A stretch of DNA of 64,000 nt from Barrientosiimonas humi (lineage in GTDB: Bacteria > Actinomycetota > Actinomycetes > Actinomycetales > Dermatophilaceae). The translations under genes were made by a program, and so were the position numbers. Numbering within the stretch: the stretch's first letter is position 1; each line of letters opens with the position of its first letter. The notes under the pieces are model-generated. The model was not told the DNA's origin and did not search any database. It saw only the letters and a program-made list of their open reading frames with translations. Positions 27,179 through 35,739 of the stretch are shown one piece after another. The stretch spans positions 2,821,375-2,885,374 of the forward strand of contig NZ_VFOK01000001.1 in NCBI RefSeq assembly GCF_006716095.1, written 5' to 3'.

Positions 27179-27260
27179 GGGTGGACTCGCTCCTTCGCGA
27201 TCAGACGGGTAGGTCTTGCGTCGTCACGCTAGGTCGGGTCCGGCCGCGGGCGGTACCCAC

Positions 27261-28730
27261 TCAGGGGCGGGAGATCGCCTCGTCCTCCGGCTCGCCCGGG
27301 CCGACGACCTCGGCGCGGTTGCGCCAGGTCTCGACGTAGCCCGGCACCGGCACGTCGCCCTGCACGAACACCGGGTCGACACCCGAGGAGCGCTGCTGCT
27401 GGTAGTGCTTGAGCAGCCGGAAGGCCACCGCCGACAGCAACGCGATCGAGATCAGGTTGACCAGCGCCATCGCGCCCATGATCGCGTCGGCGAACGCCCA
27501 CACGACGTCGGCCGAGAGCACCGCGCCGACGAGCACCGCGAGGCACGCGACCGCCCGGAACGCCGCGAGCAGCGTGCGGTCGTTCTTGATGAACTCCAGG
27601 TTCGACTCGCCGTAGTAGTAGTTGCCGATGATCGAGCTGAACGCGAGCAGGAAGACGATCATCGCGAGCAGCCAGCCGGCCCAGTCGCCGAGACCCTGGG
27701 TGACCGCGCCGTACGTCAGGTCGATGCCCGCGCTCGCGGCGCCGTAGTCCTGCTCGGAGGACAGGATGATGAAGGCGGTGATCGAGCAGACGATGAGCGT
27801 GTCGAAGTAGACGCCCAGGGTCTGCACCAGACCCTGCTTCACCGGGTGGGTCACGGCGGCGCTCGCGCCGGCGTTGGGCGCCGAGCCCAGACCCGCCTCG
27901 TTGGAGAACATCCCGCGCTTGACGCCGGCGAGGATGACCGTGCCGACCGCCGCGCCGGTCACGGAGTTGGCGGTGAAGGCGTCGCTGACGATGTCGCTGA
28001 TCATCTGCGGGACGTTGCCGATGTTCTGGATCACGATGACCAGGCCGACGGCCAGGTAGAGCAGCGCCATGACGGGCACGACCGCCTGGGTCACGTGGGC
28101 GATGCGGCGGATGCCGCCGAAGACGACGAGGCCGGTGAGCACCGCGAGCGCGATGCCGACGCCCCAGCCGAGGCCGGAGCCCTCGTAGCCGGAGGTCGAG
28201 CTCAGCGTGCCGGAGATGGTGTTGGCCTGCAGCGAGGAGAACGCCAGCGGGAAGCAGATCAGCAGGATGATCGCGAACAGGATGCCCACCCAGCGCCGGC
28301 CGAGGCCGTACTGCATGTAGTAGGCCGGGCCACCGCGGTAGCCGTCCTTGTCACGCACCTTGTAGAGCTGCCCGAGGGTCGACTCCACGAAGCTGGACGC
28401 GCCACCGATCGTGGCCATCAGCCACATCCAAAAGACCGCGCCGGGGCCGCCGAGGGTGATGGCGGTGCCGACGCCGGCGATGTTGCCGACGCCGACGCGC
28501 GAGGCGGCCGAGACGGTGAACGCCTGGAACGCCGAGATCGACTGGGCCTCGCCCTGCGCGTTGCGCGGGGTGGGGTCGCGCAGGGTGCGCAGCATCGCCG
28601 GCAGCAGGCGCACCTGCACCACGCTGGTGCGGATCGTGAAGTAGAGACCGAGCACCACCACGACGGGCAGCACGATCCAGCTCCAGAAGAGGTCGCCGTT
28701 GTCGGCGATGAATGTCTGGACGTCGTCCAT
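27261..28730 (-). CDS. Sodium:alanine symporter family transporter
   Basis: A 489-residue integral membrane protein of the AGCS family, which imports alanine, glycine or related amino acids with sodium. The family signature near the N-terminus is VSAASRVGVGNIAGVGTAI; other landmarks are GGPAYYMQYGLG, GMFSNEAGLGSAPNA and the C-terminal IIGNYYYGESN. About ten hydrophobic helices are visible. ATG at 28730 starts the hydrophobic N-terminus sensibly; the longer frame upstream reads into the methyltransferase region and is a shadow. No operon partner; both neighbours are independent. Confidence 0.93.
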   Translation of the reverse strand: MDDVQTFIADNGDLFWSWIVLPVVVVLGLYFTIRTSVVQVRLLPAMLRTLRDPTPRNAQGEAQSISAFQAFTVSAASRVGVGNIAGVGTAITLGGPGAVFWMWLMATIGGASSFVESTLGQLYKVRDKDGYRGGPAYYMQYGLGRRWVGILFAIILLICFPLAFSSLQANTISGTLSSTSGYEGSGLGWGVGIALAVLTGLVVFGGIRRIAHVTQAVVPVMALLYLAVGLVIVIQNIGNVPQMISDIVSDAFTANSVTGAAVGTVILAGVKRGMFSNEAGLGSAPNAGASAAVTHPVKQGLVQTLGVYFDTLIVCSITAFIILSSEQDYGAASAGIDLTYGAVTQGLGDWAGWLLAMIVFLLAFSSIIGNYYYGESNLEFIKNDRTLLAAFRAVACLAVLVGAVLSADVVWAFADAIMGAMALVNLISIALLSAVAFRLLKHYQQQRSSGVDPVFVQGDVPVPGYVETWRNRAEVVGPGEPEDEAISRP

Positions 28731-28741
28731 GCCGCGAGACG

Positions 28742-29425
28742 CTACAAGCGATCGGTCGGCCGCGGAGCGCCGGGGCCGAAACCTTCTCGATCCGGCACCT
28801 GGCCGAACACGTGCCGACGCACCCACGCGTGCATCGCGATCGCCCCCGCGGCGCCGGCGTTGATCGACCGGGTCGAGCCGAACTGCCCGATGTGCAGCAC
28901 CACCTCGCACGCCTCGCGCATCGGCTCGCTCAGGCCCGGCCCCTCCTGGCCGAGCACGAGCACGCACGCGGCGGGCAGGTCATACGTCTCCAGCGGCTTC
29001 GAGCCCGGAAGGTTGTCGATGCCGACGAGCGGCAGCGAGCCCTCGCGGGCGGCCCAGTCGGCGAGGTCGGCGGCGGTCGGGTGGTGGTGCTCGTGCTGGT
29101 AGCGGTCGGTCACCATCGCGCCGCGGCGGTTCCACCGGCGGCGGCCGACGATGTGGAAAGCCTTGGCGTTGAACGCGTTCGCGGTGCGGATGATCGAGCC
29201 GATGTTGAAGTCGTGCTGCCAGTTCTCGACCGCGACGTGGAACGGGTGCCGCTGCGCGTCGAGGTCGGCGACGATCGCCTCGTGGGTCCAGTACCGGTAG
29301 TGGTCGGCCACGTTGCGCCGGTCGCCGGCGCGCAGCAGCTCGGGGTCGAAGCGCGGGTCGGGCGACCCGTCGGGCAGCCGGGGCGCCTCCCCCTCCCACG
29401 GCCCCACGCCCACCTCCTGTTCCAT
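28742..29425 (-). CDS. SPOUT-family RNA methyltransferase (TrmH/SpoU type)
   Basis: A 227-residue methyltransferase that uses S-adenosylmethionine to modify ribose 2'-OH in tRNA or rRNA. All three SpoU motifs are visible: NIGSIIRTANAFNA (motif 1), CVLVLGQEGPGLS (motif 2) and GSTRSINAGAAGAIAMHAW (motif 3, forming the trefoil knot). ATG at 29425 gives the conserved protein; the frame extends upstream but that part is repeat-derived. The target nucleotide cannot be told from sequence. From memory, M. tuberculosis has a comparable gene close to pyrE, as here. Confidence 0.92.
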   Translation of the reverse strand: MEQEVGVGPWEGEAPRLPDGSPDPRFDPELLRAGDRRNVADHYRYWTHEAIVADLDAQRHPFHVAVENWQHDFNIGSIIRTANAFNAKAFHIVGRRRWNRRGAMVTDRYQHEHHHPTAADLADWAAREGSLPLVGIDNLPGSKPLETYDLPAACVLVLGQEGPGLSEPMREACEVVLHIGQFGSTRSINAGAAGAIAMHAWVRRHVFGQVPDREGFGPGAPRPTDRL

Positions 29426-29455
29426 GGCAGTCGAGGGTAGGGGAGGGCGGGCACA

Positions 29456-29588
29456 CGTCTCGTCGACGATGCCGGCCGGGCGAGCCTGCGAGCCCGGCCG
29501 GAGGAGGAGACGAGACAGAGGTCGTCGGCGTCTCGTCGACGATGCCGGCCGGGTGAGCCTGCGAGCCCGGCCGGAGGAGGAGACGGGA
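29456..29588. repeat. Two direct copies of a 60-bp palindromic intergenic repeat
   Basis: Two nearly identical 60-bp units (29456-29515 and 29529-29588) differ at two positions. Each begins CGTCTCGTCGACGATGCCGG and ends in GGAGGAGGAGACG. Within each unit the outer CGTCTC/GAGACG and inner CCGGCCGGGC/GCCCGGCCGG are inverted repeats, so each copy can fold as a hairpin. They fill the gap between the methyltransferase start and the pterin dehydratase stop. The layout suits a REP-like mobile palindrome. Confidence 0.75.
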
Positions 29589-29595
29589 CAAAGGG

Positions 29596-30246
29596 TTAAC
29601 GCGCCAGCGGGAGGTCCTGGGCGAGGGGCGGGATGCCGTCGGTGGCGTCGCAGACCCGCGCCTGGTTGCCGGCGCCGTCGCCGAGCAGCCACCAGTCGGG
29701 GGCGCGGCTGTCGTCGAGCAGCGAGCCGCCGGCGTCGAGGGCGGCGCGCACCCGGTCGCCGGAGGGGGTGTCGACGGTGGGCACGTTCACGCGGTATCGG
29801 GTCTGGCCCGCGTCGTCGGTGAAGGTGACGGTCTGGTGGTCGGTGGACAGGTCGACCGAGGCGCCGGGCTCGATGCCAGCGACGGCGGTCCAGAACTGCA
29901 CCGACCCGGGCGGCACCGGGGCGTCGTCGGCGAAGCGCAGGTCGGCCGCGCCCTGGGCGGACAGGCCCTGCTCGCGCGCGAGGCCGCTGATCGTGCGGGC
30001 GAGGTCGAGGTCTCGGTCGGTGACCTTGCCGACGTCGTGACTGACCGAGCGCACCGTCACGTGGTCGAAGCGCAGGTCGACGTCGGGGTGGTGGTTCGCC
30101 CGGTCGGCCGCCTCGCCGATGGCCTGCACGAACCGCACGCCCGCGGCGAAGTCGTCGGTGGAGAAGGTCGCCACGATCGCGGTGCCGGCCCGGTTCCAGT
30201 CGGGCAGGTCGAGCGCCGGACGGTCGTCGCTGCTCTGGGAGCTCAT
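29596..30246 (-). CDS. Pterin-4a-carbinolamine dehydratase fused to a glyoxalase-like domain
   Basis: A 216-residue two-domain protein. The first half is a pterin-4a-carbinolamine dehydratase (ADRANHHPDVDLRFDHVTV with the catalytic His pair, then THDVGK-like SHDVGKVTDRDLDLA), which recycles tetrahydropterin cofactor. The second half (from about residue 105) resembles a small glyoxalase/VOC fold: VPPGSVQFWTAVAG, TVTFTDDAG and PDWWLLGDGAGNQARVCD. Stand-alone dehydratases are about 100 residues, so the fusion is a distinctive feature. No phenylalanine hydroxylase is nearby. The C-terminal domain's role is unknown. Confidence 0.82.
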   Translation of the reverse strand: MSSQSSDDRPALDLPDWNRAGTAIVATFSTDDFAAGVRFVQAIGEAADRANHHPDVDLRFDHVTVRSVSHDVGKVTDRDLDLARTISGLAREQGLSAQGAADLRFADDAPVPPGSVQFWTAVAGIEPGASVDLSTDHQTVTFTDDAGQTRYRVNVPTVDTPSGDRVRAALDAGGSLLDDSRAPDWWLLGDGAGNQARVCDATDGIPPLAQDLPLAR

Positions 30247-30311
30247 GCTCCGACCCTAGGGCTCGCGCGCCCGGCTGCGGCAGGTCTTCACCGACCGTTC
30301 ACCGGTCCGGC

Positions 30312-31259
30312 TCAGCCACCCGCCGCGAGGCGGGTGGCGCGGGCGGCGAGATCGGCGTACGCCCGGCGCAGCTCGTCGGGTCCCTCCACCTCGAACTCCA
30401 CGGGCAGGCGCAGCAGCCACCACGCGACGTCCTCGATGCGCTCGCTGCCGGCGCGCAGCCGCGTGGTCTGGGCGTCGACCTCCTCCAGGTCGGCCCAGGA
30501 GCCGATGTCGGTGCGGGCCTGCTCGAGCGGCAGGCGCACGAGCACGCTCGCGCTGGCCGGCCAGGCCGAGCCGACCGAGCGCAGGATGTAGTCCTCGGGG
30601 TCGGGGCACTCGCGCGGGCTGAAGGTGAAGGTGCTGGTGCGCGCCGCGCCGATGCGGTCGATGCGGAACGAGCGCCAGTCGTCGCGGTCGAGGTCGAACG
30701 CCATGAGGTACCACCGGCGGCCGGTGGCGACGAGGTGATAGGGCTCGATGCGCCGCTCGCTCGCGGTGCCGTCGCGCGCGACGTAGTCGAGCCGGGCCTG
30801 CACCGACTCGCGGATGGCGCGGGCCAGGACGAGCAGCACCTCGGGGTCGACCTCGACGGGGTGAAGCTCCAGCGTCACCGTGGCGTCCTGCACCGCCGCG
30901 ACCTGGGCGCGCAGCGGCGCGGGCAGGACCTGGTCGAGCTTGGCCATGGTGCGCACGGCGGCCTCCCCCACCCCGGCGACCGTGCCGCCGGCGGCCAGGC
31001 GCAGGCACACGGCCACCGCGACGGCCTCCTCGGTGTCGAGCAGCAGCGGCGGGAGCGCCTTGCCGGCGCCGAGCTGATATCCGCCGCCGACGCCGTGCGA
31101 GGCGTGCACGGGGTAGCCCAGCTGGCGCAGGCGCTCGACGTCGCGGCGCACGCTGCGGGTCGTCACCCCGAGGCGGGCAGCGAGCTCCGGGCCGCTCCAG
31201 ACCGGGCGGGCCTGCAACAGGCCGAGGAGCTGCAGCACGCGCGCGGTGGTGTCGGGCAT
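30312..31259 (-). CDS. HTH-WYL domain transcriptional regulator (YafY-like)
   Basis: A 315-residue regulator. The N-terminus is a winged helix (MPDTTARVLQLLGLLQ, then LAARLGVTTRSVRRDVERLR), and the central WYL domain shows EPYHLVATGRRWYLMAFDLDR with the FRIDRI phrase that follows in the family. A C-terminal extension (WCX-like) with SERIEDVAWWLLRL completes it. WYL domains sense nucleotides or nucleic acid ends in some relatives, often in DNA damage or phage defence contexts. No defence genes are adjacent here, so its target is unknown. Confidence 0.9.
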   Translation of the reverse strand: MPDTTARVLQLLGLLQARPVWSGPELAARLGVTTRSVRRDVERLRQLGYPVHASHGVGGGYQLGAGKALPPLLLDTEEAVAVAVCLRLAAGGTVAGVGEAAVRTMAKLDQVLPAPLRAQVAAVQDATVTLELHPVEVDPEVLLVLARAIRESVQARLDYVARDGTASERRIEPYHLVATGRRWYLMAFDLDRDDWRSFRIDRIGAARTSTFTFSPRECPDPEDYILRSVGSAWPASASVLVRLPLEQARTDIGSWADLEEVDAQTTRLRAGSERIEDVAWWLLRLPVEFEVEGPDELRRAYADLAARATRLAAGG

Positions 31260-31298
31260 GACGCCATTGTGCGCCCGCGTGCGGACAGCTGCTGTCCG

Positions 31299-32354
31299 CT
31301 AGGAGGACTCCGACTCGGCGGTGGCCGACCCGGCCGGCGGGGCGTCGGTGGGTGCGGGGCCGGACGGGGAGTCGCTCGGCGCGGAGCCCGACGGGGAGTC
31401 AGCCGGCACGGAGTCGGTCGGGGCCGGCGCCGGGGTCATCGACTCGGTCTCGGTCGACCCCGGGACCGGCATCGACGGCTGCGCGGGCGGCGGCACCACC
31501 GGCACGGCGTCGCGCTGTGGCAGCCACTGGGTGTGCAGCCGGCCGAGGGTGCCGTTGTCCTGCAACTTGCCGATGGCCTGGTTGACGCAGCTGGTGAGCG
31601 ACGAGCCCTTGGGCAGCACCGCGCCGATGCGCTCGGGGGGCCGGTCGAGCCGGCCGACCAGCACGCCGTTGTCGAGCACGGTGTTGGCGAGGAACGTCGC
31701 GGTCGGCAGGTCGGCGACGACCCCGTCGATCTGCTTGGCGCCGAGCGCCTCGCCCGCCTTGGCGATGCTCGGGTAGGCGACGGCCGGGGTCGTGGGCTTC
31801 AGCACCTGCTGGATCGCGGCGAGGGAGGTCGTCTGCTCCGACGCGCCGAGCCTGGCCGAGCGCAGCTCGGCCTCGGTGGTGCCCCCGTCGATCGGGCTGC
31901 CTTCGTACGTCAGCAGCGCGTGGCGTACTTCGGCGTAGCTGACCGACATGTCGACGACCTGGGTGCGCTGGGGCGTGATCGACACCTCCGCGAGCGCCAG
32001 GTCGAACGGCTTCTCGCCGCTGCCGACGATCTGCCCGAACGGCACCCGCTTCCAGCGCACGTCGCGCGGGTCGAAGCCGAGCTGCTGACCGATGCGGAAG
32101 GCGAGCGCGGACTCGAACCCCTGGCCGTTGCCGGGCTCGTTGCCGACGAACCACGGGGCGTACGCCGGGTCGAAGGTCGCGACCGTGAGCGTGCCCGGGT
32201 TGATGGTCTTCAGCTGCTGCCCTCCGCAGACCGCAGCCGTGCGGGTGCTGGAGGAGCTGGTGCCGGTGCTGCTCGAGGTGGTCGTGCAGGCCGCCAGCAG
32301 CAGGGCCACCGATCCGGCCGCGAGAGTGCGCGCCGCGCGGCCTGCCGTCGTCAT
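31299..32354 (-). CDS. Amino-acid-type ABC transporter substrate-binding lipoprotein
   Basis: A 351-residue binding lipoprotein of the family 3 (polar amino acid) type. It has a signal peptide with lipobox LLAAC, a Ser/Thr-rich linker, then the binding domain (GTLTVATFDPAYAPWF, GFESALAFRIGQQLG, FDLALAEVSITPQRTQVVDMSVSY, ending GTLGRLHTQWLP). After the domain comes a Pro/Ser/Asp repeat tail (SPSGSAPSDSPSGPAPTDAPP), likely an unstructured surface stalk. ATG at 32354 follows AAGG at about 8 nt. No permease or ATPase gene is adjacent, so it is an orphan binding protein. Confidence 0.87.
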   Translation of the reverse strand: MTTAGRAARTLAAGSVALLLAACTTTSSSTGTSSSSTRTAAVCGGQQLKTINPGTLTVATFDPAYAPWFVGNEPGNGQGFESALAFRIGQQLGFDPRDVRWKRVPFGQIVGSGEKPFDLALAEVSITPQRTQVVDMSVSYAEVRHALLTYEGSPIDGGTTEAELRSARLGASEQTTSLAAIQQVLKPTTPAVAYPSIAKAGEALGAKQIDGVVADLPTATFLANTVLDNGVLVGRLDRPPERIGAVLPKGSSLTSCVNQAIGKLQDNGTLGRLHTQWLPQRDAVPVVPPPAQPSMPVPGSTETESMTPAPAPTDSVPADSPSGSAPSDSPSGPAPTDAPPAGSATAESESS

Positions 32355-32763
32355 GGGTGCGACCTTAGCCCGCGTGGCTCGACGTCTCGTGATGCACACG
32401 CTCGGGTGGGCTCGTCGAACCCGGCCGACAGCGCGAGCCCGGCCGACAGCCGCGAGCTGGGCGACGGGTCGCGCCGGCGGTGACTACCCGTCCGACAGGT
32501 CTCCCCCGGTGGACCTGGCGAACGGGTAGTCCTCCCGCGGGTCGTGGCGGTGCGGGAACCCGGCGGCTCGAGGAACGCCCGGACGAAGCGACGCCCGGAC
32601 GAGCGGCGGGGACGTGGCGAGGGGCTGGGCCCCCTCCAGTCGCCCAGCCCCTCGCGCCGACCCCCTGGGCCGTGCTGGTGTTGCACCCGTAGAGACGCAC
32701 TGACCCCGCCAGGGGTTGCACCGGCTGCCGGAAATATCTCCTGCGTCTCGGTCAGTGGTCGCC
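32355..32763. other. Intergenic region with hairpin and short direct repeats
   Basis: About 400 bp without a gene I can support. It holds a pair of direct repeats with the core CCCGGCCGACAG (near 32415-32455), and a strong hairpin at 32617-32655. A 118-residue frame here has biased Arg/Pro/Ser content and no domain, so I regard it as non-coding. Confidence 0.5.
32617..32655 (-). terminator. Hairpin downstream of the secreted 207-residue protein
   Basis: A perfect 14-bp stem (GCGAGGGGCTGGGC and its complement) with an 11-nt loop, about 110 bp after the stop at 32764. No U-run follows. Its position best suits termination of the secreted-protein transcript. Confidence 0.6.
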
Positions 32764-33387
32764 TCAGGCGGCCGGCGGGTAGTTCAGCACCACCCGGCCG
32801 GTGGCCTTGGCGGCCTCGCCCAGCGCCACCCGCTTGTTGGCGGCCGGGCTGCCCTGGTCGCCGGCGACCACGGCGACGAGGACGTTGTTCACCCGGGTGA
32901 CGACGGCGTACTCCGTGCCGTTGGTCAGCGTCCGGCTGAACCGGGTCGAGTCGACCTGGCGCCACCCTTCCTGCAGGGTGCACTGGGTGCCGTCGGTGGT
33001 GATCGCGTTGAGCGCCTTGGCGCCGCTCGTCCAGCCGGTCACGGTGACGTTGGCGTTGCGCGAGCCGAGGGACCCGTCGCCGGAGTAGTACGCCCACTGC
33101 CGGCCGGCCACCGGGCTGATGCCGTCCGGGTTGCCCGGGTCGCAGGCCATCGCGCCGGTGACGGCGGGCATGTTGGCGTACTGGCCGCTGTCGTACTGCT
33201 GCGGCATGCCCGCCACCCTCGCCGAGGCGTAGTTCGGGATGGTGTAGGCGTTCTCGGTGCTGCCGCCGTCGGAGCTGCCGTCGGCCGAGGCGCTGGTGGC
33301 GACGACGCCGCCGGCGAGGACGGCTGCCGTGGCGGTCGCTGCTGCGCCGCGGACGAGTCGGGTCCTGGTGCTGGTTCGAGCCTTCAT
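32764..33387 (-). CDS. Secreted hypothetical protein
   Basis: A 207-residue exported protein. A basic start (MKARTSTRTRLVRG) and an alanine-rich hydrophobic core lead to a likely signal cleavage at ASA-D. The mature domain has two Cys (ACDPGN and CTLQEG) that could form one disulphide, and beta-like segments (NVTVTGWTSG, EYAVVTRVNNVLVAVVAGD). No family recognised. It ends VVLNYPPAA without a sortase or other anchor, so it is probably released. A hairpin downstream closes the transcript. Confidence 0.7.
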   Translation of the reverse strand: MKARTSTRTRLVRGAAATATAAVLAGGVVATSASADGSSDGGSTENAYTIPNYASARVAGMPQQYDSGQYANMPAVTGAMACDPGNPDGISPVAGRQWAYYSGDGSLGSRNANVTVTGWTSGAKALNAITTDGTQCTLQEGWRQVDSTRFSRTLTNGTEYAVVTRVNNVLVAVVAGDQGSPAANKRVALGEAAKATGRVVLNYPPAA

Positions 33388-33525
33388 CGTGGTTCCCCCT
33401 TGTCAGTGGTCGCGCGCCCCCTGACGCGCTGACCTCAGGCTGGCGCGCCGGCCGCGCGCAGGGGAACCCCCGGAGAGAGTTCTCTCGCCGAGCGAACCGG
33501 CGGGGGCGCCGACCGGTGGGGGGCG

Positions 33526-34068
33526 TCAGGCCAGGCCGAGGTCGGCGAGGCCGTACGCCGCGAGGTAGGTCGGCACCTGCTCCTCGACCTTCTCGCGCGC
33601 GCCGGTGGCGCGGTCGGCGATCACGGCGACCCCGACGACCTCGGCCCCGTCCTCGCGGCACGCGGCGACGGCCTCCAGAGCCGACCCACCCGTGGTGCTC
33701 GTGTCCTCGACGACCAGCACGCGCCGGCCGGAGATCGACGGGCCCTCGATGCGCCGCTGCAGACCGTGCGCCTTGCCGGCCTTGCGCACGACGAACGCGT
33801 CGAGCGCCTGCCCGTCGGCCGCCGCGGCGTGCAGCATCGCGGTGGCCACGGGGTCGGCGCCCATGGTGAGCCCGCCCACGGCGTCGTACTCCAGGTCGGC
33901 GGTCAGCTCGCGCATCACCCGGCCGACCAGCGGGGCCGCCGCCCCGGAGAGCGTGACGCGCCGCAGGTCGACGTAGACGTCGGCCTTCGCGCCCGAGGAC
34001 AGCGTCACCTCGCCCCGCACGATCGCGTCGTCCTTGATGATCTGCAGCAGCGTGTCGCGGTCGGTCAC
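33526..34068 (-). CDS. pyrE: Orotate phosphoribosyltransferase
   Basis: A 180-residue enzyme that joins orotate to PRPP to make OMP in pyrimidine synthesis. The PRPP loop reads RRVLVVEDTSTTGGSALEA (about residues 114-132), and the start has GEVTLSSGAKADVYVDLRRVTL, the orotate-binding hallmark. Length is typical for the actinobacterial form. It begins 13 bp after the stop of an SDR gene on the same strand, so the two may be co-transcribed. The catalytic lysine region (VVRKAGKAHG) is intact. Confidence 0.96.
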   Translation of the reverse strand: MTDRDTLLQIIKDDAIVRGEVTLSSGAKADVYVDLRRVTLSGAAAPLVGRVMRELTADLEYDAVGGLTMGADPVATAMLHAAAADGQALDAFVVRKAGKAHGLQRRIEGPSISGRRVLVVEDTSTTGGSALEAVAACREDGAEVVGVAVIADRATGAREKVEEQVPTYLAAYGLADLGLA

Positions 34069-34081
34069 GCCGGCCAGTGTC

Positions 34082-34855
34082 TCAGGTCCGGTTCGGCCGG
34101 TGCCGGGCGACGATGCCCTGGCGGCGCAGCAGCGAGCGCGGCGCGATCCGCAGCAGCGGCACGATGACCTTGTACTGCGCGCCCGGCACCGACAGGGTGC
34201 GCCCCTTGTCGACGTCGGTGAGCGCGTCGCGCACGAGCTTGTCGGCGCTCAGCCACATCGCCTTCGGGATCGCCGCGCCGTCGATGCCGGCGCGGTCGTG
34301 GAACTCGGTGCGGGTGAAGCCCGGCAGCAGCGCGGTCACCTGCACCCCGCTCCCCTGCAGCTCCGAGGCCAGCCCCTGGGAGAAGGACGTCAGATAGGAC
34401 TTGGCGGCGGCGTACGTCCCCGACGACAGCCCGCCCGCGACCGACGAGACGTTGATGATCGTGCCGCGCCCGCGGTCGCGCATCGCGCGGGCGGCCGCGT
34501 GGCTGAGCACCACCGGCGCGCGCACGAGCAGGTCGAGCATCCGCTCCTCGTCGCCGATCTCGTTGCGCAGGAACGACTTCCGCAGACCGAAGCCCGCGTT
34601 GTTGACGAGCACGTCGATCGGCCGGACGGAGTCGGAGAGCCGCTCGGCGACCCGGCCGAGCTGCTCGCGGTCGATGAGGTCGGCGGCCAGCACCTCCACC
34701 GTGATGCCGTACGCCGTCTGCAGCTCGTCGCGCAGCGCACCCAGGCGCGCCTCGTCGCGGGCGACCACCACGAGGTCGTCACCCCGCGCCGCCAGCTGCT
34801 CGCAGAAGGTCTTGCCGATGCCGGAGCTCGCGCCGGTCACCATCGCCGTCGTCAT
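34082..34855 (-). CDS. Short-chain dehydrogenase/reductase
   Basis: A 257-residue SDR of the classical type: TGASSGIGKTF cofactor loop at residues 7-17, NNAGFG, the catalytic Ser in NVSSVAG, and YAAAKSYLTSFSQ carrying Tyr and Lys. The C-terminal tail ends RRQGIVARHRPN, which is basic and may touch membrane or lipid, as in the DltE/YqjQ-like branch. Start ATG at 34855; a longer frame upstream has no ribosome site and crosses the exonuclease promoter. Substrate unknown. Confidence 0.88.
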   Translation of the reverse strand: MTTAMVTGASSGIGKTFCEQLAARGDDLVVVARDEARLGALRDELQTAYGITVEVLAADLIDREQLGRVAERLSDSVRPIDVLVNNAGFGLRKSFLRNEIGDEERMLDLLVRAPVVLSHAAARAMRDRGRGTIINVSSVAGGLSSGTYAAAKSYLTSFSQGLASELQGSGVQVTALLPGFTRTEFHDRAGIDGAAIPKAMWLSADKLVRDALTDVDKGRTLSVPGAQYKVIVPLLRIAPRSLLRRQGIVARHRPNRT

Positions 34856-34916
34856 GGCCGCGAGTCTCGCACGTGGACCTACCGCCCGGTAAGGATGCGT
34901 GTCAGACGGCCCGCCT

Positions 34917-35729
34917 ATGGTGCACCCCGTGCGCATCGCGACCTGGAACGTCAACTCCATCCGCAGCCGCATCGACCGCGTCGTGGGGGTGCTCGAGCGG
35001 CACGACCTCGACGTGCTGCTGGTGCAGGAGACCAAGTGCCGCGACGACCAGCTCCCGGCCCTGCCGCTGGCCGACGCCGGTTACGACATCGCCCACTACG
35101 GCCTGAACCAGTGGAACGGCGTGGCGATCGTCTCCCGGGTCGGCATCGACGACGTCGAGCGCGGTTTCGCCGGCATGCCCGACTGGGGTGACCCGGCGGC
35201 GGCCGAGGCGCGGGCGATCGGCGCGACCTGCGGCGGGGTGCGCGTCTGGTCGCTCTACGTCCCCAACGGGCGCGAGCTGGACCACCCGCACTACGCGTAC
35301 AAGCTCGACTGGCTGGCCCACCTGCGCGACACCGCCGCGGGCTGGCTGGCCGACGACCCGCAGGCACAGATCGTGCTGGCCGGCGACTGGAACATCGCGC
35401 CGCTGGACGAAGACGTCTGGAGCGTGGCCTATTTCGCCGACAAGACCCACACCAGCGAGCCCGAGCGCGCGGCGTTCCGCGCGGTGGTCGACGCCGGGTT
35501 CGCCGACCTGACGAGGGCATACACACCGGGGCCGGGGGTCTACACCTACTGGGACTACACCCAGCTGTCGTTCCAGAAGCGGCGCGGCATGCGCATCGAC
35601 TTCGCCCTCGGCAGCCCCGCGCTGGCGGCCCGGGTCACCGGCGCGCAGATCGACCGCGAGGAGCGCAAGGGCAAGGGCGCGTCCGACCACGCGCCGGTCC
35701 TCGTCGATCTGGCCGACGCCGCGAGCTAG
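34917..35729 (+). CDS. xthA: Exodeoxyribonuclease III / AP endonuclease
   Basis: A 270-residue endonuclease/exonuclease/phosphatase-family enzyme that cuts DNA at abasic sites and removes 3' blocks in base excision repair. The key motifs are present: IATWNVNSIRSR (metal-binding Asn), LLVQETKC (metal-binding Glu), GDWNIAPLDEDVW, and the C-terminal GASDHAPVLVDL (catalytic Asp-His). The exact start is uncertain: ATG at 34917, GTG at 34929, or GTG at 34899, none with a clear ribosome site. Divergent from the SDR gene. Confidence 0.95.
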   Translation: MVHPVRIATWNVNSIRSRIDRVVGVLERHDLDVLLVQETKCRDDQLPALPLADAGYDIAHYGLNQWNGVAIVSRVGIDDVERGFAGMPDWGDPAAAEARAIGATCGGVRVWSLYVPNGRELDHPHYAYKLDWLAHLRDTAAGWLADDPQAQIVLAGDWNIAPLDEDVWSVAYFADKTHTSEPERAAFRAVVDAGFADLTRAYTPGPGVYTYWDYTQLSFQKRRGMRIDFALGSPALAARVTGAQIDREERKGKGASDHAPVLVDLADAAS

Positions 35730-35739
35730 CCTCGCGTCC

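Noticed and set aside
24209-27232. A 1007-codon open frame on the plus strand
   Set aside because: It runs antisense to the LacI-type, fba and SDR genes, has low-complexity Arg/Gly/Val/His composition without motifs, and arises from GC-rich third positions.
32365-32721. 118-residue frame in the gap before the secreted protein
   Set aside because: Biased Arg/Pro/Ser content, no ribosome site, and the strong hairpin lies inside it.
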